Shown: positions 9,186-19,648, counted from the first letter of the stretch. The stretch: DNA of 32,874 bases from an uncultured Spongiibacteraceae bacterium (GCA_946480345.1 CAMLJR010000010.1:1-32874), one strand, 5' to 3'. Notes: a model not told the origin generated them from the sequence alone. A program made the numbers and translations.

Positions 9186-11911
9186 GCGGTACCCCCCGCC
9201 AGCGTGGCGACCGCGCCGGCAACCAGCACTGGAACTCCCGCGATACCTTGCGGCAGGCCCACTGCCGCATCCGGCAATACAGGACTAATGCGGATCGGCA
9301 ACGATACCGTCGACGCGCCAACCGTCACCGTCAGATTTGCACCCGCAGCGACATTGAGACGCTGCGCGGTAGCGGCCGAAATCAATACGTAGCCATTCGG
9401 AATCTGCGTTTGGAGCGGTGCGGCGCGAGAAGACAGCTCCTCGCTACCGAAAATATGCTGCAACGGCAGCACTCGATATTGGTCGGTGCCCGCAGCAGCC
9501 GGCGCTGGGCCGTAGTAATCGGCTTTCGCATCGGCAGCCGGTTCGAACAGCCGCACACCGGGATCGCCGGCGCGCACATGACCGCCGACTTCGTCCTGGA
9601 ATTTATTCCAGGCTTGCGGCGAGTTCCAACCGGGTGCCCAGGCAAACGGAATCAACGAGCCCGGACGATCGCCCTTTTGAACACCGTTGTGACCTTCCAT
9701 CGAAAACGCCAGCGCGGTATCGGCATCTTGGGATGCACGCGGTTCATGCACCGAAATATTGGCGCGCATCGCGGTGCGACCGCTGTAACGGTGCGGCTCG
9801 CGCGCGACTTTCAAACCGTTCATCCGGTAATCGGCGCTCGGTGCCGCGTCGACAATCGCGCGCAACTGCGGCAGCGCTTGCGCGCAATGTGCGGTGACTT
9901 CGTCGAGCAGCGTCCAGCTGATGTCCTGACCCTGGATGGCGCTGTGCAGCGCATGCAGCCAGCGCCAGCCTTCTTTGATCTGGCAGGTCGGCTCGTAATA
10001 CGCTGGGTCGTACACCTGGAAGAAGCGCTGCGCCCGACCTTCGTTGTTGATCAGCGTGCCGTCGCCTTCCGCAAAGCTCGCGGCCGGCAGGAGTACATGC
10101 GCTTTTTCAGCGGTAGCAGTGCGTTGATGATCGACGACAACGACGGTGCCAGCGGCATTCAATGCACTATCGACCAAGGCGGCATCGGCGCGGCGGTATA
10201 GATCGTTTTCGAGCACGACCACTGCGTCGGCATTGCCATCACGCAGCATAGTGAGGGCAGCATCGGCCGATTCACCGCCCAACAATGTCATCGCCAAACT
10301 GTTGGCTTCGGGCACAACCAGCGAAATTCCTGCCTTTTTGCCGCGCGTGTGCAACGCGGCGGCGATATTGGCCGCCGCCTGCAATACGGCTTCGGACTGC
10401 GCACCGGTGCCCGATACCACCAGCGGTTGCTCGGCTGCGAGCAGTGACTCGGCAATGGTTTGAGCCAGCTGCGCGGTCGCATCGTCGAGATCGGCAACTG
10501 CGGGTGCGGTTGCATCGATCGCATGTGCGACAGCAAAACCGAGTCGCGCGATGTCTTCCTGCACGCCGCGATAGGTCTGCGCGGCGATATCGTCGAGACG
10601 GGTTTCAGTGAAGCTCGCGATGAAAATCGGGCTTTTGACGTTCTGACCGATATTCGCGATGGCTTCGGCCTGCCAGTCGAACACTTTTTTCGCCGCCGCC
10701 TGTTTGCGCGCCTCGCCCTTGGCAGATTGGCGCAACGCCAATGCGATGCGTGGCGCAGTTTGCGTGACGTCTTCGCCAAGAATGAAGGCGGTGTCGTAAC
10801 TCTCGATGTCGCGCAACGACGGCGTGCGCACAGGACCGCGCTGCAGAATGTCGCGCACCAGCCGGATCAGGCCCAGTTCGCTGGCTTCGATACCGCTGTA
10901 GAAATTGTCCGCGCCAACCAGTTCGCGCAGAACGTAGTTGGCTTCGATGCTCGCACGCGGCGAACCGATGCCGATCACGCGCTTGGCGCCGCGCAACGCG
11001 TCGGCGGCAGAAGCCAATGCGGTCGAGACGGTGACGACATCGAATGTATCGCCCTTGCGTGCCCACGGTTGACGTGGACGATCTTCGCGATTGACATAGC
11101 CGTAGCCGAAACGGCCGCGATCGCACAGGAAATAATGATTCACCGAACCGTTGTAGCGGTTTTCAATGCGGCGCAGCTCGCCGTAGCGCTCGCCGGGGCT
11201 GGTGTTACAGCCGACCGAGCATTGCTGGCACACGCTCGGAGCGAACTGCATATCCCATTTGCGGTTGTAGCGCTCGGAGTGGGTTTTGTCGGTGAACACC
11301 CCGGTCGGGCAGACTTCGGTGAGATTGCCGGAGAATTCGCTTTCGAGCGTGCCGCTTTCGGCGCGACCGAAATACACGTTGTCATGCGCGCCGTAGACAC
11401 CCAGGTCTTCGCCGCCAGCGTAATCCTTGTAATAACGCACACAGCGATAACAAGCGATGCAGCGGTTCATCTCGTGATTGACGAACGGACCGAGATCCTG
11501 GTTTTGGTGCGTGCGCTTGGTGAAGCGATAGCGACGGCGATCGTGCTGCGTCATCACCGTCATGTCCTGCAAATGGCAGTGACCGCCCTCTTCGCACACC
11601 GGGCAATCGTGCGGGTGGTTCGTCATCAACCACTCGACGACGCTGGCGCGGAATGTCTTGGCTTCTTCGTCGTCGATCGAAATGTAGGTGTTGTCCGTTG
11701 CCGGCGTCATGCACGACATCACCAGGCGACCGCGCTTGTCGTCGGCGTTGGCGTATTGCTTGACCGCGCACTGGCGGCAAGCGCCGACACTTCCGAGCGC
11801 CGGATGCCAGCAGAAATACGGAATATCGAGACCCAAGGATAAACACGCGCGCAGCAGGTTATCCGCGCCGTCGACTTCGTAATCCTTGCCGTCTACATGA
11901 ATGGTGGCCAT
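9182..11911 (-). CDS. nuoG: NADH-quinone oxidoreductase subunit G (Fe-S, molybdopterin-oxidoreductase-like)
   Basis: Large peripheral subunit, 909 residues (E. coli 908). The N-terminal domain carries the ligands for 2Fe-2S N1b (Cys34, 45, 48, 67), 4Fe-4S N5 (His99, Cys103, 106, 112) and N4 (Cys151, 154, 157, 201). Four more cysteines, CQQCSVGC (228, 231, 235) and Cys263, supply the off-pathway cluster N7 that is present in only some bacteria, including E. coli. The rest is a molybdopterin-oxidoreductase-like domain without cofactor function in this family, with an alanine-rich central part. It is separated from nuoF by 40 bp and coupled to nuoH by a 4-bp overlap. Confidence 0.98.
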   Translation of the reverse strand: MATIHVDGKDYEVDGADNLLRACLSLGLDIPYFCWHPALGSVGACRQCAVKQYANADDKRGRLVMSCMTPATDNTYISIDDEEAKTFRASVVEWLMTNHPHDCPVCEEGGHCHLQDMTVMTQHDRRRYRFTKRTHQNQDLGPFVNHEMNRCIACYRCVRYYKDYAGGEDLGVYGAHDNVYFGRAESGTLESEFSGNLTEVCPTGVFTDKTHSERYNRKWDMQFAPSVCQQCSVGCNTSPGERYGELRRIENRYNGSVNHYFLCDRGRFGYGYVNREDRPRQPWARKGDTFDVVTVSTALASAADALRGAKRVIGIGSPRASIEANYVLRELVGADNFYSGIEASELGLIRLVRDILQRGPVRTPSLRDIESYDTAFILGEDVTQTAPRIALALRQSAKGEARKQAAAKKVFDWQAEAIANIGQNVKSPIFIASFTETRLDDIAAQTYRGVQEDIARLGFAVAHAIDATAPAVADLDDATAQLAQTIAESLLAAEQPLVVSGTGAQSEAVLQAAANIAAALHTRGKKAGISLVVPEANSLAMTLLGGESADAALTMLRDGNADAVVVLENDLYRRADAALVDSALNAAGTVVVVDHQRTATAEKAHVLLPAASFAEGDGTLINNEGRAQRFFQVYDPAYYEPTCQIKEGWRWLHALHSAIQGQDISWTLLDEVTAHCAQALPQLRAIVDAAPSADYRMNGLKVAREPHRYSGRTAMRANISVHEPRASQDADTALAFSMEGHNGVQKGDRPGSLIPFAWAPGWNSPQAWNKFQDEVGGHVRAGDPGVRLFEPAADAKADYYGPAPAAAGTDQYRVLPLQHIFGSEELSSRAAPLQTQIPNGYVLISAATAQRLNVAAGANLTVTVGASTVSLPIRISPVLPDAAVGLPQGIAGVPVLVAGAVATLAGGTA

Positions 11912-11951
11912 TCGTTATTTCACCCAACCGTTAATCATTGCGCTCGCGCGG

Positions 11952-13235
11952 TTACGCGGGCAGCGAATTTTGTGCGATGCCTTTTTCAAACTCGGCGCGG
12001 AAAAATTTCAGCGCGCTCTGCAATGGCTCCATCGCGCCCGGCGCATGCGCGCAGAACGTTTTGCCCGGACCGAGCTGACGTGTCATCTGTTCGAGCACTT
12101 CGATATCGCCGGTTTGTCCTTTGCCGCTTTCAATCGCCTGCAACAGTTTCACCGTCCACGGCAGGCCATCGCGGCAAGGCGTGCACCAGCCACACGATTC
12201 GCGCGCGAAAAATTGCTCGAGGTTGCGCACGACCGACACGATGTTCTGCTTGTTGTCCACCACCATGATCAGACCGGTACCCATACGGCTGCCGTTTTTC
12301 ATGATCGTGTCGTAATCCATCGCGAGATCGAGATGCTCGGGCATCAGGAAATCGGTCGACGCACCGCCGGGAAGCCAGCACATCAGCTCGTAGCCATCGG
12401 CCATACCGCCGGCATGCTCGTACAGAATTTCGCGGCCGGTGGTACCGATCGGCAACTCCCAAACGCCGGTGCGCTTGGCGCGACCCGATACGCCGTACAG
12501 CTTGGTGCCGCTATCCGGGCTCTTGCCCTGCGACAACCCTTTAAACCACTCGGCGCCGCGCAACACGATGTGCGGAATATTACTCAGCGTCTCGACGTTA
12601 TTGACGACGGTCGGCTTGCCCCATAAACCCGCAACTTGCGGAAATGGCGGCTTCGAACGCGGATTGGCGCGACGGCCTTCAAGCGAATTAATCAGCGCGG
12701 TTTCTTCACCGCAGATGTAACGCCCGGCGCCGCTGTGCACGTTCAGATCGAACGTCCAACCACTGCCGAGAATGTTCTCGCCGAGATAGCCGGCAGCGCG
12801 CGCCTGTTTCAGTGCATCGTTCAGACGTTGGTTCGCGACGATGTATTCACCGCGCAGAAAAATGTAGCCATGGGTTGCTTGCAACGCGTAACCGGCGACG
12901 ATCATCGACTCGATCAGCTGATGCGGCAATTGCTCCATCAGCAGCCGGTCCTTGAATGTGCCCGGCTCCATTTCGTCGGCGTTACACACCAGATATTTCT
13001 GCTTCGGCGCATCCGGCCCCATCGGCACCAGCGACCATTTGACGCCGGTCGGGAAACCCGCGCCGCCGCGGCCGCGCAGGTTCGAATCTTTTACCACCTG
13101 CGTAACATCCGCTGGCGCCATTGTGGTCAGCGCTTTGCGCAGCGCCGCGTAACCGTCGAGCGCTTCATACGCTTTCAGATCGAGCAGCGGCTCGTTACCG
13201 AGACGATAGGTGAGCGGTTTGGTTTCCGCGCTCAT
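11952..13235 (-). CDS. nuoF: NADH-quinone oxidoreductase subunit F (NADH/FMN site)
   Basis: Catalytic entry point of complex I: binds NADH and FMN and passes electrons to 4Fe-4S cluster N3. Visible are the glycine-rich FMN/NADH loop [11 protein letters not shown] (residues 54-64), the second nucleotide-site segment [19 protein letters not shown], and the N3 ligands [12 protein letters not shown] plus a downstream Cys in TFCAHAPGA. 427 residues, somewhat shorter than E. coli NuoF (445) but typical. Start and nuoE stop overlap by 4 bp. Confidence 0.98.
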   Translation of the reverse strand: MSAETKPLTYRLGNEPLLDLKAYEALDGYAALRKALTTMAPADVTQVVKDSNLRGRGGAGFPTGVKWSLVPMGPDAPKQKYLVCNADEMEPGTFKDRLLMEQLPHQLIESMIVAGYALQATHGYIFLRGEYIVANQRLNDALKQARAAGYLGENILGSGWTFDLNVHSGAGRYICGEETALINSLEGRRANPRSKPPFPQVAGLWGKPTVVNNVETLSNIPHIVLRGAEWFKGLSQGKSPDSGTKLYGVSGRAKRTGVWELPIGTTGREILYEHAGGMADGYELMCWLPGGASTDFLMPEHLDLAMDYDTIMKNGSRMGTGLIMVVDNKQNIVSVVRNLEQFFARESCGWCTPCRDGLPWTVKLLQAIESGKGQTGDIEVLEQMTRQLGPGKTFCAHAPGAMEPLQSALKFFRAEFEKGIAQNSLPA

Positions 13236-13735
13236 GCGTATTGCTCCAACAATTTGTCGACATCGGCCGGGGCGATATTGAAATGCGTGTCTTCGTCGAT
13301 CATCAACACCGGGCCTTTATCGCAGGCGCCGAGACAGCAAATCGGCAGCAGTGTGAAACGGTTATCCGACGTCGTTTGGCCGGGCTGAATACCGAGGCGC
13401 TGCTTGATTGCCGCCATTGTTTCCTCGTAACCGGTCAGGAAGCAGCCAATCGAATCGCAGACGACGATCACATGGCGACCCACCGGCTGGCGAAAAATCA
13501 TGTTGTAGAACGTCGCGACGCCTTCGACGTCGGTCGCCGGAATACCGAGCACCGCGGCGATCGCGTAAATGGCGCCGTCCGGCACCCAGCCGTGGCGCTT
13601 CTGCACGACTTTCAACGCATCGATCGACGCCGCGCGCGGGTCGGCGTAATGCGTAATGTCGTGCTCGATCGCGGCCCGGTCTTCCGGGTGCAGTTCGAAC
13701 ACGGGGCGATCGCTGGTAATTACGTTTGTGCTCAT
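13232..13735 (-). CDS. nuoE: NADH-quinone oxidoreductase subunit E (2Fe-2S)
   Basis: Thioredoxin-fold subunit carrying the 2Fe-2S cluster N1a next to the FMN of NuoF. The ligand pattern is Cys93 and Cys98 (CDSIGC) and Cys134 and Cys138 (CLGAC). The helical N-terminal part contains [13 protein letters not shown] and [11 protein letters not shown], both family hallmarks. 167 residues (E. coli 166). It overlaps nuoF by 4 bp and follows nuoCD after 37 bp. Confidence 0.98.
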   Translation of the reverse strand: MSTNVITSDRPVFELHPEDRAAIEHDITHYADPRAASIDALKVVQKRHGWVPDGAIYAIAAVLGIPATDVEGVATFYNMIFRQPVGRHVIVVCDSIGCFLTGYEETMAAIKQRLGIQPGQTTSDNRFTLLPICCLGACDKGPVLMIDEDTHFNIAPADVDKLLEQYA

Positions 13736-13772
13736 CGCTGTCTGTTTCTGCGCTCTAAATCTAAATGTCGGC

Positions 13773-15551
13773 TCAACGGTCGACGTCGGCCATCACGAAA
13801 TCGATACTCGCCAGATAGGCGATCAAATCCGCCACCATGCTGCCGTTAATTACCGACGGAATCTGCTGCAAGTGCGGGAAACTCGGCGTCCGGATACGGG
13901 TGCGATAGCTCATCGTGTTGTTGTCGGACGTCAGGTAATAGCTGTTGATACCTTTGGTCGCTTCGATCAACTGACTCGATTCCCCGGCCGGCATCACCGG
14001 GCCCCAAGTCACGCTAAGGAAGTGCGTGATCAGCGTTTCGATGTGCTGCAACGTCTGCTCTTTCGGCGGCGGTGTGGTCAGCGGATGGTCGGCTTTATAC
14101 GGACCTTCCGGCATGTTGTTCAGGCACTGCTCGATGATGCGCAGGCTTTGACGCATCTCTTCGATACGCACGGTGGCGCGATCGTACGCATCGCCGTTAT
14201 GCGCAATCGGTACTTCGAAATCGAAATTCTGATAACCGGAATAAGGACGCGCTTTGCGCAAATCGTAATTGAGGCCGGTCGCTCGCAGGTTCGGACCAGT
14301 GACGCCCCAATCGAGCGCCGCTTTGGTGTCGTACTGCGCAACGTTGATTGCGCGAGCGCGCAGGATGCCGTTTTGCATGGCCGCCTTTTCGTACTCGACC
14401 AACCGCTTGGGCATCCAGTCGAGGAATTCGCGTACCAGCTTTTCCCAGCCGCGCGGCAGATCATGCGCAACGCCGCCGATCCGATACCACGCCGGATGCA
14501 TGCGAAACCCGGTGACCGCTTCGATCACGTCGTACGCTTTCATCCGATCGGTAAAAATGAAGAACACCGGCGACATACCGCCGAAGTCCTGGATGTAGGT
14601 ACCGAGGAACAGTAAGTGGCTGGAGATGCGGAAGAACTCCGCCATCATCACGCGTATCACTTCGACGCGCGACGGCACGGTGATACCGGCAAGCTTTTCG
14701 ACCGCGAGAACGTACGGCAAGTTATTCATCACACCGCCGAGATAATCGATGCGGTCGGTGTAAGGAATGTAACTGTGCCATGACTGGCGCTCGGCCATTT
14801 TCTCGGCGCCGCGATGGTGATAGCCGATGTCGGGCACGCAATCGACGATCTCTTCGCCATCCAACTGCAACACGATGCGGAATGCACCGTGTGCGCTCGG
14901 GTGGTTCGGGCCGAGATTCAGGAACATGAAGTCTTCGTTCGCGGTGCTGCGCTTCATGCCCCACTCTTCGGGCTTGAACAGTAGCGCTTCCTGCTCGGCA
15001 TCCTGACGCGCGACGCTGAGTGCAAACGGATCGAACTCGGTCGCGCGCGCTGGATAATCTTTGCGCAGCGGATGGCCCTGCCAGGTACGCGGCAACATGA
15101 TGCGTTGCAGATTCGGGTGACCGTCGAACACGACACCAAACAGATCCCACACTTCGCGCTCGTACCAATTCGCATTTGGCCAAATTGGGATCGCGGTCGG
15201 CATATGCAGATCGTCGGCGCTCAACGCGACCTTGATACGCACGTCGGAATTTCGTTCGATCGAGAGCAGATGGTAAAAGACAGTGAAATCAGCGGCGGGC
15301 AAACCGTGGCGATGCTTGCGCATGCGCTCGTCCATCGCGCTGAGATCGAGCAACATGACATACGGACGCGGCACACTGCGCAGGAATTTCAATACGTCGA
15401 GAATTTGCGCGCGTGCCACCCAAAGCGTCGGCACATCGTCTTTGGTCGGCTGATACTGCAGCGCGGTTTCGCCGAAGCGCGCGCGCAATTCACGCACCAC
15501 CTCGAACTCGGCGCCGGGCAAAGAAGTTGTGTTAGTCGCTGCTTCAGCCAT
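13773..15551 (-). CDS. nuoC: NADH-quinone oxidoreductase fused subunit C/D
   Basis: Natural fusion of NuoC (about residues 1-190, 30-kDa-subunit fold) with NuoD (about 200-592, 49-kDa-subunit fold), as in enterics and pseudomonads; 592 residues compared with about 600 in E. coli. The NuoC part contains [12 protein letters not shown] and [20 protein letters not shown]; the NuoD part contains [22 protein letters not shown], the quinone-site His and Tyr region, and [14 protein letters not shown] near the C-terminus. NuoD lines the quinone pocket with NuoB and NuoH. Also called nuoCD. The separation from nuoB is 43 bp. Confidence 0.98.
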   Translation of the reverse strand: MAEAATNTTSLPGAEFEVVRELRARFGETALQYQPTKDDVPTLWVARAQILDVLKFLRSVPRPYVMLLDLSAMDERMRKHRHGLPAADFTVFYHLLSIERNSDVRIKVALSADDLHMPTAIPIWPNANWYEREVWDLFGVVFDGHPNLQRIMLPRTWQGHPLRKDYPARATEFDPFALSVARQDAEQEALLFKPEEWGMKRSTANEDFMFLNLGPNHPSAHGAFRIVLQLDGEEIVDCVPDIGYHHRGAEKMAERQSWHSYIPYTDRIDYLGGVMNNLPYVLAVEKLAGITVPSRVEVIRVMMAEFFRISSHLLFLGTYIQDFGGMSPVFFIFTDRMKAYDVIEAVTGFRMHPAWYRIGGVAHDLPRGWEKLVREFLDWMPKRLVEYEKAAMQNGILRARAINVAQYDTKAALDWGVTGPNLRATGLNYDLRKARPYSGYQNFDFEVPIAHNGDAYDRATVRIEEMRQSLRIIEQCLNNMPEGPYKADHPLTTPPPKEQTLQHIETLITHFLSVTWGPVMPAGESSQLIEATKGINSYYLTSDNNTMSYRTRIRTPSFPHLQQIPSVINGSMVADLIAYLASIDFVMADVDR

Positions 15552-15594
15552 TGGTTTCTTCGTTCTGCTTAATCAGTGATTGCGACGCGATGAA

Positions 15595-16263
15595 TTAAAT
15601 CTGGTCCGGCGTACGCAGCGTAGTCGCGATGATGCGCTCATCATTTTTTGCATCGCGCTGCGAAGGCATTTTGGCGCGATAGACACCTTGATCGCCCACT
15701 ACCCACGACAGCGGGCGCCGCTCCTGGCCGATCGATTCCTGCAGCAACATCAAACCTTGCAAAAACGCTTCGGGGCGCGGCGGGCAGCCGGGAATGTACA
15801 CATCGACCGGCAGAAACTTATCGACGCCCTGAACGACCGAGTAGATGTCGTACATGCCGCCCGAGTTGGCGCACGCACCCATCGAAATAACCCATTTCGG
15901 CTCGAGCAGTTGTTCGTACAACCGCTGGATAACCGGAGCCATCTTGATGAACGGGGTGCCGGCGATCACCATGAAATCCGCCTGGCGCGGCGATGCGCGA
16001 ATAACTTCGGCACCGAAGCGGGCAACATCATGCGGCGCGGTAAACGCGGTCGCCATCTCGACATAACAGCAGGAGAGACCGAAGTTATACGGCCACAATG
16101 AATTCTTTCGGCTCCAGTTCACCGCCGAGTGCAGAACCTTTTCGAGCTTGCCGACGAAAATATTCTTATGCACCTGCTCTTCGAGCGGATCCTGCACGGT
16201 TTCGCGCTTCTGCATCGGATAATCGGCAGCATTCGGATCGATACGGGTGAGCGTATATTCCAT
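15595..16263 (-). CDS. nuoB: NADH-quinone oxidoreductase subunit B (cluster N2)
   Basis: Carries the terminal 4Fe-4S cluster N2 that reduces quinone. The unusual tandem-cysteine ligand pair is present (Cys65-Cys66 in LSCCYVEMA) together with Cys131 (MGACANSGG) and Cys160 (IPGCPPRPE). 222 residues, matching E. coli NuoB (220) with nearly identical ligand spacing. It follows nuoA after about 90 bp. Confidence 0.98.
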   Translation of the reverse strand: MEYTLTRIDPNAADYPMQKRETVQDPLEEQVHKNIFVGKLEKVLHSAVNWSRKNSLWPYNFGLSCCYVEMATAFTAPHDVARFGAEVIRASPRQADFMVIAGTPFIKMAPVIQRLYEQLLEPKWVISMGACANSGGMYDIYSVVQGVDKFLPVDVYIPGCPPRPEAFLQGLMLLQESIGQERRPLSWVVGDQGVYRAKMPSQRDAKNDERIIATTLRTPDQI

Positions 16264-16353
16264 CGTACTCTCTCAGATTTTGCTCAGAAATTGCTCAAAA
16301 GTTGCTTAAATTGCATAACGCGCATTCGACGCGCCCGTCCACGCAAAAAACGA

Positions 16354-16785
16354 TTAACGATCTGCGCGTTGCTCTTGCGCGTGCTTAATCTCTCGACGCT
16401 TACGAGCTTCGGGCGCCCAATCGAGCGCGCCAAGGCGCCACAGATAGACCAAACCCGCAAGCAGCACAAAAACAAAGATCGTAACTTCAATGAAGCCCAT
16501 CCAGCCGGCCTCGCGCACAGAAACAGCCCATGCGTATAAAAAAAGTGCCTCGACATCGAAAATGACGAAGAACATCGCGACAAGATAAAACTTGGCTGAA
16601 AAACGAAGGTGAGCACCACCCGAGGAAACGACGCCCGATTCGAACGGCTCGTTTTTAGCGCGACCCCAGTCGCGACCACCGGCAATGTAGGAGACGAGTA
16701 ACATGAGGCCGCACAAACCGGCGACACTCAGCAAATAAATGGCAAAAGGCCAGTCGTGAGCAAACGTTGCTGCAGTCGACGACAC
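16354..16785 (-). CDS. nuoA: NADH-quinone oxidoreductase subunit A
   Basis: First gene of the operon, a three-helix membrane subunit of complex I. The conserved cores KNEPFESG and [23 protein letters not shown] are intact. Start choice matters. The frame is open from a TTG at 16893 and an ATG at 16851, but the GTG at 16785 (GGGGA 7 nt upstream) gives 143 residues beginning just before [13 protein letters not shown], which matches the N-terminal length of E. coli and Pseudomonas NuoA. The ATG at 16851 would add 22 residues that are not usual in the family; its own site (AGAGGG) is only 3 nt away. The promoter must lie in 16790-16965; TTAATC and CATTAT 17 bp apart (minus strand, near 16945 and 16922) is a weak candidate. 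Confidence 0.92.
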   Translation of the reverse strand: MSSTAATFAHDWPFAIYLLSVAGLCGLMLLVSYIAGGRDWGRAKNEPFESGVVSSGGAHLRFSAKFYLVAMFFVIFDVEALFLYAWAVSVREAGWMGFIEVTIFVFVLLAGLVYLWRLGALDWAPEARKRREIKHAQEQRADR

Positions 16786-16966
16786 GCTTGGGTCCCCTGG
16801 GCGGAAAATAACGGTGGAAGGCGGCAAGTCGAGGCAAAGTTGGAACACCATTGTCCCTCTTCGCGCGGCGTGAATGATACGCCAGTCCTCCAAGAATTGT
16901 AAATTTCCGTAACAAAAATAATGAGATCGAATATTGTTCTGATTAAGTACGGAAATACGCGCACCG

Positions 16967-16997
16967 AAATAAAAAGCCCGGCTCTGAGCCGGGCTTT
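16967..16997 (-). terminator. Terminator of the amine dehydrogenase cluster
   Basis: A near-perfect palindrome (AAAGCCCGGCTC-T-GAGCCGGGCTTT, 16973-16997) gives about 10 bp of stem with a 5-nt loop. On the minus strand it is followed by TTTTTATTTC. It lies about 70 bp after the last cytochrome gene and separates that transcript from the nuo operon downstream, so the two clusters appear to be independent transcription units despite the shared direction. Confidence 0.9.
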
Positions 16998-17067
16998 CTG
17001 ATGCAAATACCGAGACGCTGATCTTCCCTCACGGGGCTACCCCCGGCGATAAAGCGCGAACGCCGCC

Positions 17068-17514
17068 TTATCTAGTGTGCTGATCCTCGGACATTCTATC
17101 CACGAGACTTCTTCGCACGCTGCTAGCTTCGGTTCGCAGTGGTTTGCGGCGCCATTGCCCCACCTCTTCCGTGGTGTAGGGAATGAATCCTGCCGGAACG
17201 TGCGCACTGTCGTAGCGGTACAGCGTCCAGTTCAGAAGTTCGGCAAGATCTCGATCAGAGATTGGCGCAGTAGCTACCCCCGGCACTCTCGCGAGATATT
17301 CGCGACCGCCTGGCACGCTGAGAAAGCGCGCCACGAAGCCCGCAAGCGGAGGAGTGCTGTCGATTGTGCCCGTGGCGCCGGCACGATGGCACCCCTGGCA
17401 TTGCAGAACCCAATTTTGATGCGCCCGAGCCTCGTCACCAACACCCGGAGTACCCGCCGACACTACGATCGAAATTATTCCGAGCAACAGCAGCAGACAG
17501 ATCCGAGTCTTCAC
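17068..17514 (-). CDS. Exported monohaem cytochrome c lacking an axial methionine
   Basis: 148 residues with a Sec signal peptide (about residues 1-20) and one haem-attachment site CQGCH (Cys39, Cys42, His43). Apart from the initiator, its only methionine is Met141 in the polar tail, well outside the haem domain, so no normal distal Met ligand is visible. Tyrosines at 73, 99, 101 and 113 are present. It is the last gene of the aau cluster and overlaps the preceding cytochrome by 4 bp (ATGA). The two share features (CxxCH, GRxYL, SDxxxA, YT/FT-EEV), which suggests an old tandem duplication. Between GRxYL and SDxxxA this copy is 18 residues shorter, exactly where its neighbour has its Met loop. 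It could be an electron carrier with unusual ligation, or a partner in TTQ cofactor formation; neither is shown. Confidence 0.85.
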   Translation of the reverse strand: MKTRICLLLLLGIISIVVSAGTPGVGDEARAHQNWVLQCQGCHRAGATGTIDSTPPLAGFVARFLSVPGGREYLARVPGVATAPISDRDLAELLNWTLYRYDSAHVPAGFIPYTTEEVGQWRRKPLRTEASSVRRSLVDRMSEDQHTR

Positions 17515-17999
17515 TGGCTGGTCAGCCTGGCATTCAACTCTGCGACCTGTGCCGGACTCAAGCCTGCGCCACTGGCTCGCAGCTGCGCGACTTCCTCAGC
17601 CGTGAACTCGACTTTGGGCTGGGCGAGGAAGTTGAACACTGCCGCCACTTCGCCATCCGAGAGCATCGACTGCGCCGGCATCACCCCTGAATAAACCTTG
17701 CCTTCCGCTTTAATCGGGCCGCTGAGGCCTCGCGTCAGAACCAGCACGAGATATCGCCGGCCTTCCGCAGTTTCAGCAAAGGTACTGATCTCACCTTTCA
17801 GCGGCGGGAACGCCCCCGGCACACCGGCACGGGTGGGTAAGTGGCAGGCCGCGCACCGCTTGTAGACTGCGGCGCCATCTACGCCAGGCTCCGCGAGGGC
17901 CGGGAAACTGGCGCCAGCGGCGAATAGAAGAACTAGCGCCACAACCTGCCTGCACGGCAAGGTGCGCCCGATGACTGCAGCGATTTTGTTGCCCCGCAT
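17511..17999 (-). CDS. Periplasmic monohaem cytochrome c of the amine dehydrogenase cluster
   Basis: 162 residues from the ATG at 17999, which has GGAGAAG 5 nt upstream and begins 2 nt after the aauA stop; the longer open frame to 18293 merely runs back through aauA. A basic N-terminus and hydrophobic core ending in FPALA form a Sec signal peptide. The haem site is CAACH (Cys49, Cys52, His53) and the likely sixth ligand is Met107 in GVMPAQ. This is a class I cytochrome, and its position directly after aauA suggests it receives electrons from the amine dehydrogenase, where other organisms use amicyanin or azurin. No copper-protein gene is present in the cluster. Confidence 0.88.
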   Translation of the reverse strand: MRGNKIAAVIGRTLPCRQVVALVLLFAAGASFPALAEPGVDGAAVYKRCAACHLPTRAGVPGAFPPLKGEISTFAETAEGRRYLVLVLTRGLSGPIKAEGKVYSGVMPAQSMLSDGEVAAVFNFLAQPKVEFTAEEVAQLRASGAGLSPAQVAELNARLTSQ

Positions 18000-18001
18000 G
18001 A

Positions 18002-18550
18002 TCACTTCTCCAACGCCGTACCGATAAGCACAGCAGTTGAGCAATTGTAGATGCTGCTCTGAGTGCCCAAGCACCAGTTGGTATCGTTGTTCTGTTGTGG
18101 GCGAACCACTGGCCGGTCGTTCTCGTTGGTATTGCACAAGCAATGGCCACACGACGATTTGCCGCAGCAATCGTTGTAACTGATGATGTAGGACCGCCCG
18201 TCGGCCGGATTGCGACAGGTGCCGATCCAGGTAATCGGAGACATCTCGGTACCCGGCGGGCAGGTCGACTGCGTCCCCCCACAGCAGGAGCACAAAAAGC
18301 CATCAATTGCGCAATAGCGCCAGTAATTGCACTTAGTTATATCACCCGGATCTTGGGGGTTACCGGTCGACTGAGGGGCCACGCTATTGCCCCCATCGTG
18401 GCCTTGCGCGGCTGCGCGCGATACCGGCAGAACCGGAATGAGCGCGGCGCCGGTGATGGCTCCACCGATCAGAGTCAAAAGGCTCCGACGCGATGTGCGC
18501 CGAGCCACCTTTCGCGTCAGAAGCTCGGCGAATTTGTCCAGTTGCGACAT
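18002..18550 (-). CDS. aauA: Aralkylamine (aromatic amine) dehydrogenase light chain, TTQ-bearing
   Basis: Small subunit of a TTQ amine dehydrogenase, which oxidatively deaminates primary amines to aldehyde and ammonia in the periplasm. 182 residues. The N-terminus has a twin-arginine type leader (RRTSRRSLLTLIGG, about 15-30) before the AAAQG cleavage area. The catalytic residues can be placed by spacing. Trp108 (PITWIGTC) and Trp159 (TNWCLG) are the two tryptophans that become TTQ, and Asp83 (AIDGF) and Asp127 (YNDCCG) are the conserved aspartates. The intervals (25, 44 and 51) equal those of methylamine dehydrogenase positions 32, 57, 76 and 108. Fourteen cysteines fit the heavily disulfide-bonded family. 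DGFLCSCCGG and SPITWIGTC look like aromatic amine dehydrogenase more than methylamine dehydrogenase (from memory of both families). Confidence 0.93.
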   Translation of the reverse strand: MSQLDKFAELLTRKVARRTSRRSLLTLIGGAITGAALIPVLPVSRAAAQGHDGGNSVAPQSTGNPQDPGDITKCNYWRYCAIDGFLCSCCGGTQSTCPPGTEMSPITWIGTCRNPADGRSYIISYNDCCGKSSCGHCLCNTNENDRPVVRPQQNNDTNWCLGTQSSIYNCSTAVLIGTALEK

Positions 18551-18563
18551 ACAATTATCCTCT

Positions 18564-19154
18564 TCAGCGGTTCGCCATGAAGTCTTGGATCGAGGTCACC
18601 CCTCGCTCCTTGGCTTCAAACAGGCTTTCCAGATGTTCACGATTATTGACTAGGCCCATCGAGGCAATCAGGCCATTTTCGCCGATCAACACGGCATAAG
18701 GTAATTTCGAAACGCCAAGGGCGCGGCCGAGCTGCTCCGACAAGACATAGTCAAAACCTTCGAGCCCTTCCGCCATGACCAGTCGACGATGGTCCGCCGC
18801 ATCGCCGTCGCTGGCCAGCACGATGTCGATCCAGTTCCGCTCAGCCTTCGCAGCCGACTTGAGGACGGGAAGCATCGACTTGCACAGCGGGCACTCGGGC
18901 GAAAGGAAGAAGATCAGCTGGCTACGCCCCGGACGCGATCCTCCGATTACGACGTCCCGTCCACCGAGTGTCGCGACACTCAGGTCGGGAGCCTTATCGC
19001 CCGGCTTGAGCGCTTGATGGAGGGTAAGCGCGCCGGCGGGAGCGATGCGCTCGTGAAGCACGCCAACCTGACGCGCCAATGCAGCGATCAGGATCGCCAG
19101 CACTCCAAATCCGACCCAGAGCAAAACCTGGGAGGCCATTAATAACGAATTCAT
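18564..19154 (-). CDS. aauD: Amine dehydrogenase accessory protein AauD/MauD (thioredoxin-like)
   Basis: 196 residues: an N-terminal membrane anchor (about 8-30) and a thioredoxin-fold domain facing the periplasm with the active-site pair Cys88-Pro-Leu-Cys91 (SPECPLCKS) and the cis-Pro region KLPYAVLIGENG. MauD homologues are required for correct disulfide formation in the cysteine-rich light chain. The gene sits directly before aauA (9-bp gap) and overlaps aauE by 4 bp, consistent with that job. Confidence 0.92.
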   Translation of the reverse strand: MNSLLMASQVLLWVGFGVLAILIAALARQVGVLHERIAPAGALTLHQALKPGDKAPDLSVATLGGRDVVIGGSRPGRSQLIFFLSPECPLCKSMLPVLKSAAKAERNWIDIVLASDGDAADHRRLVMAEGLEGFDYVLSEQLGRALGVSKLPYAVLIGENGLIASMGLVNNREHLESLFEAKERGVTSIQDFMANR

Positions 19155-19648
19155 TGAGCGGTTCTCCAGGCGCCGGCGAGCTCGCCTGCCGCCAGATAGG
19201 CAGTGAAAAACGCGAGGGCAGCGAAAGGTGCAACAGGGTCCAAGCCTTTTGGCAGCGCCGCCACGAACAGGGCCAAACCACCAAGAAACAAGGGCCGCAA
19301 CAGCACGAAACGATCAATCCCCTGCGCATGGGCGCCAAAGCTGCAGCCACAATCCAGTAAAGCCTCGCCGCGCCGGGCCGCAGCCGTCAGAGCCGCGAAA
19401 TACACTCCCCAGAGCACGACGGCTAGCAAGGCGCCCACTGTGCGCGTTTGCGAGATAACTAGCGCAAGTGCTGCGGCTGCCTCCAGTGCGGCTGCACCCA
19501 ACATGACCGGCAAGGCCAATCCTGCGTTAACACGCAAAAGGCGCGACGTCGCAAAGACCAGCCGTTCGCGGGCATAAAGCTTGTGGATCGCAGCGCTGAT
19601 CAGCACCAACGCAAGGAAGATCGCCACGGCAGCGCCGATTTGCTCCAT
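19151..19648 (-). CDS. aauE: Amine dehydrogenase accessory membrane protein AauE/MauE
   Basis: 165 residues with four or so hydrophobic helices and the family motif DCGCSFG (Cys100, Cys102). MauE proteins are DoxX/VKOR-like membrane proteins thought to exchange electrons with MauD during disulfide formation in the light chain. The start overlaps the aauB stop by 1 bp (TAATG) and the end overlaps aauD by 4 bp, so aauB-E-D are translationally coupled. Confidence 0.9.
   Translation of the reverse strand: MEQIGAAVAIFLALVLISAAIHKLYARERLVFATSRLLRVNAGLALPVMLGAAALEAAAALALVISQTRTVGALLAVVLWGVYFAALTAAARRGEALLDCGCSFGAHAQGIDRFVLLRPLFLGGLALFVAALPKGLDPVAPFAALAFFTAYLAAGELAGAWRTAQ

Noticed and set aside
8562..9392. 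Long plus-strand open frames opposite nuoH/nuoG (and similar ones opposite nuoF, nuoL, nuoM and nuoG)
   Set aside because: They are rich in Arg, His and Gln, which is typical of reverse frames of GC-rich membrane-protein genes, and they lie wholly inside well-supported nuo genes.
16786..16893. N-terminal extension of nuoA from TTG or ATG
   Set aside because: The extra 22-36 residues are not seen in NuoA of related bacteria; the GTG at 16785 matches family length and has a good GGGGA site. The ATG at 16851 remains possible.
17032..17045. CGGGG-CTAC-CCCCG hairpin left of the last cytochrome gene
   Set aside because: Only five base pairs and no T tract; the strong terminator at 16967-16997 explains transcript end better.
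18000..18293. N-terminal extension of the first aau cytochrome gene
   Set aside because: It would overlap almost half of aauA and place a signal peptide in the middle of the protein; the ATG at 17999 with GGAGAAG is the natural start.
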